Of a stretch of DNA of 64,000 nt, positions 6,608 through 13,589 are shown one piece after another (positions within the stretch are counted from its first letter, which is position 1; every line of letters starts with the position of its first letter). Under the pieces are notes generated by a model. It searched no databases. It saw only the letters and a list, made by a program, of their open reading frames with translations, and was not told the DNA's origin. The position numbers were made by a program, and so were the translations under genes. Origin of the DNA: Onthomorpha sp937906975 (lineage in GTDB: Bacteria > Bacteroidota > Bacteroidia > Bacteroidales > P3); assembly GCA_045614605.1 (NCBI GenBank), contig JAZLDH010000001.1:58692-122691 (forward strand), read 5' to 3'.

Positions 6608-9100
6608 ATGAGAAACGAGCTATATTTATACGCAACTTATTATCAGAGTATGGGAATGAATGTCTCTCCTATCGGGAAATCAAATTACAAAAAACCCGTA
6701 ATTGATAATTGGAAACGTTATATAACTATAAAACAAGATGAAATCCAAAATTTTAATTGGGAAGATAGTGTAGGAATAGGCTTAATTGGTGGATTTAACG
6801 AATACAGAGCATTAGATATTGATGAGTTGTATTATTCTTACTATGATAGAAGAGGAAAAATAGACGATTTTGTTGCGAAATGTCTTGCGATTTTGGGCTT
6901 GCCTCAAGACTATGCTTGGGTAATTGACAGCGGTAGTGGAAGAGGACTGCATATTATTTTTAGAATGAACGATTTTGAGTACTCCGAAGAGGTGTATTCT
7001 TATAGTGCGAAGCGTAGAGATGATAGGGAGTTGTTTAAAAGAATGGAGCTTCGTTGGAAAGCGTTTTTGGTTTTGCCACCTTCTCAACACAAAGAAGGAG
7101 GAAAATATCAGTTTCGTAACAATGCAATTCCTGCTTACAAGCCTTACTATGTTAATAACGACCATGTGTATAATCTTTTAAACTATTTCTGTGGTGATTA
7201 TCACTTTGAAGAGTGCAATTACAATGGAATGGATTTCAATCTTGTAAGAATAACAAAGCAAGTTGCGACTTCCTCTCACGAAAACTGCTACGATGAGGTT
7301 GAAGACAACTTAGCATTTATTCAAGACTGCAAGTCGAAAGATGCTTTCAATACAATGGGAACTTTTTACGCCACAGGAAAAATGGTGGAGCTTGATATGA
7401 ATAAAGCAATCAATTATTTCAATCTTTCAAATAATGATATGGCTCATTTCAATATAGCTTCTCTTATTTCTATTGGTGTAATCTCTGGCTCGGAGGCTGA
7501 TATGATGTTTCATTTGACCTTCTGCTCAGATTTTCCACAAGATAAATTGGATTTAGTCAAGACAAATTACCAATTAAGAACGGGAAAAGTCTCTGAGCAA
7601 ACAAAGGAAAATGCTGATACTTACATACTATTTTTTGATACAGAGGCGACTGGTTTGCCTGATGACTACGATGAGCCAACTACAAACACAGCAAATTGGC
7701 CTAGATTGGTGCAATTGTCTTGGATTTTAACAAATGAGAAAGGCGAAAAGCTGAAAGAAGAAGATTTTGTTATATATCCTGATGGATTTACTATATCTAA
7801 ATCGGCAATAAACCTACATGGAATTACGCTTGAAAAGGCTTGCGAAAAGGGACGTCCACTTAAAGATGTTCTTTCTTTGTTTATGAAGGATTTTTATCAA
7901 GCAAAATATGTTGTAGGTCATAATGTGGCTTTCGATAAAAAGATAATAGGAGCAGAACTTGTGAGAATGGGACAAGAAGATGTGATGGAAGAAAAACAAT
8001 CCTTCTGTACAATGCTTCTTGGTACGAATTATTGTCATATTCCTGGCTATTACGGATACAAATATCCTAAATTACAAGAGCTACATAAGAAATTATTTTC
8101 AGTAAACTTTGATGATGATCACAATTCCTTAGCAGATGTGAGAGCAACTGTTAAGTGTTTTTGGGAAATGAATAGAATAGGTTTGATTCCTATGGAAGAA
8201 AATTCAACACTCTCACAAAACAATCCTTTAACCTTAGATACTAATTTTGATTCTACGCAACTAAATTCTCAAAAGCAAGAAGAAGTTGAACCAACTATTC
8301 AAATAGAGGAAGAAAAACCAATAGAAGAGGAAGAAATTATTGAGCAAACTCCAATCGAAGAAAAGCAAATAGAAGAGGAGCCTATAAAAGAGCAAGAGCA
8401 GATAGAGCAAGTAGAAGAGACTCCTATAGAAATAGAAGAAGAGCCAATAGTTGAAGAAGAAATTCCACAACCTATGCCGATAATGACAGAGAATCAAAAA
8501 TTTTCTATCAAAGGTATAGATTTTAATATGGTGTTTGTCAAAGGCTCTACTTTCAAAATGGGCGATGGAGTCGAAAAAACAGTTGGCGATTACTACATTT
8601 GTGAAACAGCTGTAACGCAAGCCTTGTGGATTGCTGTAATGGAAACAAATCCTTCTTGGTTTGAGGACGATAATTTCCCTGTTGAAAATATTAGTTGGGA
8701 AGATGCGAGCGAGTTTGTAAGACGTCTTAGCGAATTGACAGGAAAAACATTCCGCCTTCCAAGTGAAGCAGAATGGGAATTTGCAGCAAAAGGCGGTATT
8801 TACTCAAAAGGTTATCAGTATTCTGGAAGTAATGAATTGGAACTTGTAGCATGGTACAAGGATAACTCATCAAGAAAAACTCATGCTGTGAAAACAAAAC
8901 TTCCAAACGAATTAGGGCTATACGATATGAGCGGAAACGTATATGAATGGTGTGATGACTGGATAGATAATCACTATAAAATTCTTAGAGGTGGTTGCTG
9001 GGGAAGTACAGCCAAAGGTTGCTTAATCACAAATCGTTTTGACTCCTCTCCAAGCACAAAAGGAGGAGATGGAGGTGTGAGAATTGCAATGAGCATTTAA
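6608..9100 (+). CDS. fusion protein: AEP primase-polymerase + Sel1-like + DEDDh exonuclease + FGE-sulfatase domain
   Basis: 830 residues from the ATG at 6608. Residues about 5-180 match the bifunctional primase/polymerase (Prim-Pol, archaeo-eukaryotic primase) domain: catalytic D70 and D72 (LDID), H115 (SGRGLH), E147 (MELR) and the PPSQHKEGGKY segment at 157-167. Residues about 242-290 resemble a Sel1 repeat. Residues about 340-525 are a DEDDh 3'-5' exonuclease with D344, E346, D443, H505 and D510. A Glu/Pro/Ile-rich linker (about 535-625) follows. Residues about 636-830 are a formylglycine-generating-enzyme/SUMF1 (C-type-lectin-like) domain, with LPSEAEWEFAAKGG, LYDMSGNVYEWCDDW and a final RGGCWG...NR block. 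No helicase or PriCT domain is present. It is a monocistronic unit with its own promoter. I know no named system with this order; a nucleic-acid synthesis and trimming role tied to a sensing or binding C-terminal domain is inference. Confidence 0.8.
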   Translation: MRNELYLYATYYQSMGMNVSPIGKSNYKKPVIDNWKRYITIKQDEIQNFNWEDSVGIGLIGGFNEYRALDIDELYYSYYDRRGKIDDFVAKCLAILGLPQDYAWVIDSGSGRGLHIIFRMNDFEYSEEVYSYSAKRRDDRELFKRMELRWKAFLVLPPSQHKEGGKYQFRNNAIPAYKPYYVNNDHVYNLLNYFCGDYHFEECNYNGMDFNLVRITKQVATSSHENCYDEVEDNLAFIQDCKSKDAFNTMGTFYATGKMVELDMNKAINYFNLSNNDMAHFNIASLISIGVISGSEADMMFHLTFCSDFPQDKLDLVKTNYQLRTGKVSEQTKENADTYILFFDTEATGLPDDYDEPTTNTANWPRLVQLSWILTNEKGEKLKEEDFVIYPDGFTISKSAINLHGITLEKACEKGRPLKDVLSLFMKDFYQAKYVVGHNVAFDKKIIGAELVRMGQEDVMEEKQSFCTMLLGTNYCHIPGYYGYKYPKLQELHKKLFSVNFDDDHNSLADVRATVKCFWEMNRIGLIPMEENSTLSQNNPLTLDTNFDSTQLNSQKQEEVEPTIQIEEEKPIEEEEIIEQTPIEEKQIEEEPIKEQEQIEQVEETPIEIEEEPIVEEEIPQPMPIMTENQKFSIKGIDFNMVFVKGSTFKMGDGVEKTVGDYYICETAVTQALWIAVMETNPSWFEDDNFPVENISWEDASEFVRRLSELTGKTFRLPSEAEWEFAAKGGIYSKGYQYSGSNELELVAWYKDNSSRKTHAVKTKLPNELGLYDMSGNVYEWCDDWIDNHYKILRGGCWGSTAKGCLITNRFDSSPSTKGGDGGVRIAMSI

Positions 9101-9168
9101 GAAAAATGTAATAAAATCAAAATAAAATTGTCTAAATAATAGATATTAACCATTTAAAACGGAATGTT

Positions 9169-10476
9169 ATGAAAAGATTCTTAAACTTAATTCTTGTAGC
9201 ATTTGTATTTATATCAACATTACTAATAACAAATGACACCTTTGCAAGAAGATATTCACGTTCTTACACAAAGAATGTAATAAACAAAACAGCCTACATT
9301 ATAGAACAAGCATACGATATAGCATTTGCTTATGATTATTGGAGCGAACATTATCTTGCAAAAGCGGTTTACTACAATGATTACGCATACGACCTATATA
9401 GAAGAAATTGTCGCAGTGCTGCGGTTCACTATTCATTGAAATCGCGTCAATATGCTTTGAAAGTAATTGACAATTGCAACGATTATTGGGAGTTCTTTTA
9501 CTTTAACTATTTCGGATGGAGCTTTTCTTTCGGTTATAACCCAAATTTTGCATACGCAAGCGGATATGCTAATGGTTATTACGATGGTTATTTTGCTGCT
9601 TATTGCAATCGCCACGGCCATAACCCACATCACGGACACGGACACCAACCTCCACACCACAATAACAACAACGGACACGGTGGAAACAACAATGGACACG
9701 GCGGAACAATGAAACCAACTAACGGACACGTAATCGGTAGAGGCGATACAGGAGCAACAAATCCTAATATAACAACAGGCGGTGGTGTTATCTCAAAAGG
9801 AAGTTATGTAAACATAAATTACGATGAGTATTTCTCAGCTGATGAATTGAATGACTTAAAAGGATTACCTAATGACGATGCTTTGGAAAACAACTTTAGA
9901 AAAGAACGTCCTAATGTTAGTTTTGACAGCAAGGAACTTTCAAAACCAAACAACGAAATAATGCGCCGTACAAAAGAAATTTCGCAAGAATATTCTAAAG
10001 GTAATAAAGAAAAAGGGCAAACTACAATAACAAAACAAATAGTGCCTGTTTCAACTCTAAATAAAGAGGTGCAAGCAAAACCAACCAAAGAAATAAAGCC
10101 TGCAACAAATGAAATAAAACCTACAACCAAGGAAATAAAACCAGCAAATAAAGAGGTAAAACCTGCAAACAAAGAGGTTAAACCAGCAAATAAAGAGGTT
10201 AAACCAGCAAATAAAGAGGTTAAACCAGCAAACAAAGAGGTTAAACCAGCAAATAAAGAAGTTAAACCTGCAAAGGAAACAAAAACTAACAACAAAACCG
10301 TTACAAATTCTAAAAACGCAAAAAATAACAAGGCTACAACTAAGACTTCAAAAAACACAAAGAATAATAAATCTGTTAAATCAACAAGCAAAACTTCAAA
10401 ATCATCATCTAAATCAACTAAATCAACAAAAAGCACTTCCACAAAAGCAAAATCAGAAAAGAAACTAAACAGATAG
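9169..10476 (+). CDS. secreted repeat-rich protein, hypothetical
   Basis: 435 residues. The signal peptide spans residues 1-26 (ends NDTFA). Residues about 30-145 are Tyr/Ala-rich and probably helical. Residues about 147-187 are His/Asn/Gly-rich (HHGHGHQPPHH and GHGG repeats), a plausible metal-binding stretch. From about residue 300 a heptad KEVKPAN is repeated about six times, and the tail is Lys/Ser/Thr-rich and basic. The repeats suggest an extended, cell-wall or surface-associated segment. It is 4 bases upstream of the MuiA-like gene, so the two are probably co-transcribed. The family is unknown to me. Confidence 0.7.
   Translation: MKRFLNLILVAFVFISTLLITNDTFARRYSRSYTKNVINKTAYIIEQAYDIAFAYDYWSEHYLAKAVYYNDYAYDLYRRNCRSAAVHYSLKSRQYALKVIDNCNDYWEFFYFNYFGWSFSFGYNPNFAYASGYANGYYDGYFAAYCNRHGHNPHHGHGHQPPHHNNNNGHGGNNNGHGGTMKPTNGHVIGRGDTGATNPNITTGGGVISKGSYVNINYDEYFSADELNDLKGLPNDDALENNFRKERPNVSFDSKELSKPNNEIMRRTKEISQEYSKGNKEKGQTTITKQIVPVSTLNKEVQAKPTKEIKPATNEIKPTTKEIKPANKEVKPANKEVKPANKEVKPANKEVKPANKEVKPANKEVKPAKETKTNNKTVTNSKNAKNNKATTKTSKNTKNNKSVKSTSKTSKSSSKSTKSTKSTSTKAKSEKKLNR
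10138..10272. repeat. 21-bp in-frame tandem repeat
   Basis: About six copies of a 21-bp unit (AAACCAGCAAATAAAGAGGTT and close variants) encode the heptad KPANKEV. Degenerate versions extend upstream to about 10075. Adjacent units are near-identical, so the copy number may vary between strains. Confidence 0.85.
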
Positions 10477-10480
10477 TATT

Positions 10481-12076
10481 ATGAAAAGGATTGTAACTGC
10501 ATTAAGTCTAATATTGGCAATTCAAACCCTTAGTGCACAAACGCTAAAAGCAAGAATAGAAAATGTGATTGTATATCCTCAAGGAGCTTTAATAGAGAAA
10601 ACCGCAGAGGTATCACTGAAAAAAGGAGATAACACTTTCTATATAAAAGACAACTCTCCGAGATTATACAACGAAAGCCTACATTTTCAAACCAATAACG
10701 ACTATCAAATAATCAGTTACAATCCTTTGTTACAATACAACGAAGACTACAAAGAATATGTCAAAACCCTCCCACAACAAAAACAACAATACTACATCAA
10801 TTTGCAAGACTCCATTAAGGCAAATGAAGAAAAAATAGCAGTAATAAAAGAAAACATACAAATAACTCAAAAACAAATCACTGCACTTGATGGCTTTCAG
10901 CCAATTTCAAGCCCACAAACAATAGACACAGTGGCGAAAATGAAAACCGCCTTGGAGTATTATCAAACCAAGATGACAGAATTGAAAACCACTTTAAGAA
11001 AACAACAAAAACAACTCGCTACATTAGAAAAACAACACAAAGCCTTAGAAAAACAAAAACAAGTTTTTCACCAACAATATCCCGAAGAAATACTTTCAAA
11101 CGTTGAAAAAAACAACACAATCAAAGTAGAAATCTATTCAGAACGAGCAATAGAAAAAGCAGAATTAAAGTATTCTTACATTGTTACAGCAAGTAATTGG
11201 TACCCTATTTACGATTTGAAAATTAACTCAAAGGCAAGCGATAACCAAATCTCACTTCAAGCCAATCTTTATCAGCTATCGTGTGAAGATTGGAAAGATG
11301 TAAACCTTTCTTTTAGCAACGAAAACATAGGAAACAATACATTCTTACCCGAACTTTCGCCATACGTTGCAAATACCATTGCAAACAGAGATGGATTCGT
11401 TAAAATGTCGTTAAAAAGCGCAAAGATAGAGGAAGAAGAAGCAGAGGAAGAAATTACATCAGGCCTATTAGGAAGAGAATTTCATTTAGATAGAAAAATA
11501 AACCTTGCTTCTACTTCTCAAAAGAAAACAATCAATATCTTTTCTCAAGATGTTAAGATAGATTATAAATACATCATTCGTCCAAAACTAACAAATAAAG
11601 CATACCTTCAAGCACTTATTCCAAATTGGCAAAGCCTTAATTTAATAGATGCACAATGTAATATATATCATGATAACAAATATACATCTACAACAAAGAT
11701 TTCTCCATCTACAACGCAGACTGATACCCTTGTTTTGTCGGCAGGAGTAGATGAAAAGATAGCAGTAGAAAGAAAAGTATATAAAACAAGTCCACAAAAA
11801 AACGTTTTCTCAAAGACAATAGAAACAACAGTAGAAATAGAGATTGTAATAAAAAACAATAGTGAGAACACTGTGAAATTAGAGATTGAAGACCAAATAC
11901 CAATCATACACAACAATCCCGAAATCACCATTACGCCAATAGACATTCAAGGAGCGGAAATTGATGGAGATGGAATACTTTCTTGGAATAAAGAATTAAA
12001 AGCCAAAGAAAGCCTAAAACTAAAAGTAAAATACCAAGCAAAATATCCAAAAGACACAAAGCTAAATTTGAATTAA
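10481..12076 (+). CDS. mucoidy inhibitor MuiA family protein (DUF4140/DUF4139)
   Basis: 531 residues. A signal peptide (1-19) precedes the N-terminal DUF4140-type segment (about 20-125: IENVIVYPQGALIEK). A coiled coil rich in Gln/Lys spans about 95-205, and the DUF4139 beta-domain (about 220-530) includes ASNWYPIYDLK. Family members are periplasmic or secreted proteins of unknown biochemical role, named after a Shigella mucoidy inhibitor. The gene follows the repeat-rich secreted protein by 4 bases. Confidence 0.8.
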   Translation: MKRIVTALSLILAIQTLSAQTLKARIENVIVYPQGALIEKTAEVSLKKGDNTFYIKDNSPRLYNESLHFQTNNDYQIISYNPLLQYNEDYKEYVKTLPQQKQQYYINLQDSIKANEEKIAVIKENIQITQKQITALDGFQPISSPQTIDTVAKMKTALEYYQTKMTELKTTLRKQQKQLATLEKQHKALEKQKQVFHQQYPEEILSNVEKNNTIKVEIYSERAIEKAELKYSYIVTASNWYPIYDLKINSKASDNQISLQANLYQLSCEDWKDVNLSFSNENIGNNTFLPELSPYVANTIANRDGFVKMSLKSAKIEEEEAEEEITSGLLGREFHLDRKINLASTSQKKTINIFSQDVKIDYKYIIRPKLTNKAYLQALIPNWQSLNLIDAQCNIYHDNKYTSTTKISPSTTQTDTLVLSAGVDEKIAVERKVYKTSPQKNVFSKTIETTVEIEIVIKNNSENTVKLEIEDQIPIIHNNPEITITPIDIQGAEIDGDGILSWNKELKAKESLKLKVKYQAKYPKDTKLNLN

Positions 12077-12198
12077 AATAAGCGAAAAAAAAAGCAAAGA
12101 AAAAAAATTTTTTTTCTTTGCTTTTTTAATTTTTTTCTTAGGAATATTTTTCTAAATCAAAGAAAATTTTTTACCTTTGCTTCAGCAATCAAAATATT

Positions 12199-12252
12199 AT
12201 GCAAATTACAACAAGCATAACCTACCTTTGCAAGAACAATTTGAGCAAATAG
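12199..12252 (+). CDS. 17-residue leader ORF, copy A
   Basis: ATG to TAG, peptide MQITTSITYLCKNNLSK. The copy at 61312-61365 encodes the identical peptide; the two nucleotide differences inside it (TGC/TGT and AAG/AAA) are both synonymous. It is placed between a promoter-like element and a hairpin, ahead of the T9SS cargo gene, so it is a candidate upstream ORF or leader peptide. Its translation is unproven. Confidence 0.4.
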   Translation: MQITTSITYLCKNNLSK

Positions 12253-12253
12253 A

Positions 12254-12287
12254 GATGTTTGCTTAGCACTTGCTTTGAGCAAACATC
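12254..12287 (+). promoter_or_regulatory. leader hairpin without U-tract
   Basis: GATGTTTGCT and AGCAAACATC form a 10-bp stem with a 14-nt loop. No T-run follows, so it is not a normal terminator. The same arms are present in copy B at 61367-61400, where the loop sequence differs. Confidence 0.6.
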
Positions 12288-12347
12288 GTTAAAATAAACC
12301 CAATCAAAGCAAGAGAAAATCATAATTTTATTTTAAATCGAAAAAAT

Positions 12348-13424
12348 ATGAAAAAAACAATATTTATTTTAATATCAGTTTTATTTAGTGTTTATTCGTA
12401 TTCACAACAAGACACATTGATATACACACATATACCATATTTAGGTGTGCCAGATACAATAAATTATTCATTTATATATCCAGAGGTGATTGATGGCAAT
12501 ACTTGTTGGGGAGATATTTTACATGCCCCTTTCTATTATTATGGTTTAAATCATGAAGTTAGTCGTTTATTTTGTGATAATAAAGCTCTTAAATCTGTTG
12601 CACAAGGTTTTATGTTGGAAGGTGTAACAGAACTTAATGGTGTTATGGCTGAAATGGGAATATCGCAAGGTTTTATGGGAGGATTTTCTAATGTAGGGTT
12701 TAAAATGGGAATAATGGATGCATCTTTTAATATTATTTATGAAAAAGATTATTTATTTGACGCTTCAGGTTGTGTTGGAATGGGGGTAAATAGTTCTTTT
12801 ACTTTGATACCTTTTGATAGTGTTTTGTATTTTGAAGATAATTTTGTCTATATATTTATGGAATGGCCTGATAGTGCTTGTATAGGAGGGAGTTATTCGA
12901 TGTATTATCAAGATGACTACGCTAGAATGTATTTAACAGCTTTTACTCAAAATTATGATTCGGAAGAAACCTGTGAAGCATTATGTGCAACATGTGAGGT
13001 GAAATATGCTCCTTTATTCAAATGGTATGGAGAAAATTATTGGATTGACTTAAACTCTTTAAGATGCGATATTGCTAGATATTATGCTTATTTTTTTGAG
13101 AAAGATAGTGGAACTACAACATATTACTATCCACCTATTGCAGTTTCGTTTTATTATAACAATAGCGATAGTGGATTATCAGAAACGGATATTTCAAATC
13201 TTGTGAGCCTTTCTCCAAATCCTGCAAGTGATGTTTTGAAAATAAATTCTTCTTTCAAGATAAGAGAAATAGAAATTCACAATTCCTTAGGACAAGTTAT
13301 GTTAAGGAAAGAGGGAAGTCAAAACATTGAAACAATAGATGTATCAAATCTTCAAAGTGGTGCTTACATCGTAAGAATCAAAACACAAAGAGGATTTGCA
13401 AATAAAAAACTGATAATCAAATAG
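12348..13424 (+). CDS. secreted protein with T9SS type A sorting domain
   Basis: 358 residues. Signal peptide at 1-19 (ends SYSQ). Residues about 25-270 are a beta-rich domain with several Cys residues (CEALCATCEVKYAPLFKWYG). Residues about 285-358 are the type A C-terminal sorting domain: LSPNPASDVLKI, then IEIHNSLGQV, IDVSNLQSGAYIVRI and a final KKLIIK. Such proteins are exported by the type IX system and usually end up at the cell surface. It is a paralogue of the gene at 62835-63947, with long nucleotide identity at the 3' end. Preceded by leader repeat copy A. Confidence 0.85.
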   Translation: MKKTIFILISVLFSVYSYSQQDTLIYTHIPYLGVPDTINYSFIYPEVIDGNTCWGDILHAPFYYYGLNHEVSRLFCDNKALKSVAQGFMLEGVTELNGVMAEMGISQGFMGGFSNVGFKMGIMDASFNIIYEKDYLFDASGCVGMGVNSSFTLIPFDSVLYFEDNFVYIFMEWPDSACIGGSYSMYYQDDYARMYLTAFTQNYDSEETCEALCATCEVKYAPLFKWYGENYWIDLNSLRCDIARYYAYFFEKDSGTTTYYYPPIAVSFYYNNSDSGLSETDISNLVSLSPNPASDVLKINSSFKIREIEIHNSLGQVMLRKEGSQNIETIDVSNLQSGAYIVRIKTQRGFANKKLIIK

Positions 13425-13435
13425 TAAAACAAGCG

Positions 13436-13516
13436 AAAAAAAAGTCTAAGGAAACGCAAAATAAAGCAAAGAAAAAAAATTTTTTTTCTTTGCTTTATTT
13501 TATTTTTTCTTAGGAA
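13436..13516. repeat. 3' palindromic T-rich repeat after the T9SS gene
   Basis: The core, 13458-13501, is a perfect 44-bp palindrome (22 + 22, no loop): AAAATAAAGCAAAG then an A8/T8 centre. It is bounded by TCTAAGGAAACGC on the left and TTTTTTCTTAGGA on the right. The same block begins after the paralogous gene at 63955 and before leader copy B at 61180. It could work as a terminator hairpin, but its recurrence and its relation to the short T-rich repeats suggest a repeat element. Confidence 0.75.
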
Positions 13517-13538
13517 TGTTTGTTTTTTGCTTGGTTTT

Positions 13539-13569
13539 TTTGTTGTTATCAACATAATTTGTATATTTG
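13539..13569 (+). promoter_or_regulatory. promoter of the TonB-receptor operon
   Basis: TTTG at 13539-13542, 19 nt, TATATTTG at 13562-13569: an exact consensus match, 20 bases before the receptor ATG. Confidence 0.75.
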
Positions 13570-13589
13570 CTCCTTAGAAATAGATTACT

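Larger units (their letters stand above)
12091..12320 (+). repeat. 230-bp leader repeat, copy A
   Basis: Nearly identical to 61204-61433. It contains, in order: a T-rich palindrome (12088-12127), a TTTC-N19-TACCTTTG promoter-like pair (-7 at 12172-12179), a 17-codon ORF (12199-12252) and a hairpin (12254-12287). Both copies end 27-35 bases before the start codon of a secreted-protein gene. The two copies differ at only a handful of positions. Confidence 0.85.

Noticed and set aside
8950..9100. Diversity-generating retroelement target at the FGE-domain C-terminus
   Set aside because: The fold is the type used by such targets, but no reverse transcriptase gene, template repeat or accessory gene is in the window.
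9819..10442. 207-codon minus-strand ORF opposite the repeat-rich secreted protein
   Set aside because: It is the mirror of the low-complexity Lys-rich coding repeat, with Phe/Leu/Val-rich nonsense composition and no support.
12223..12230. Second TACCTTTG in leader repeat copy A as another promoter
   Set aside because: There is no TTTG-like element at 19-20 nt upstream and it lies within the 17-codon ORF.
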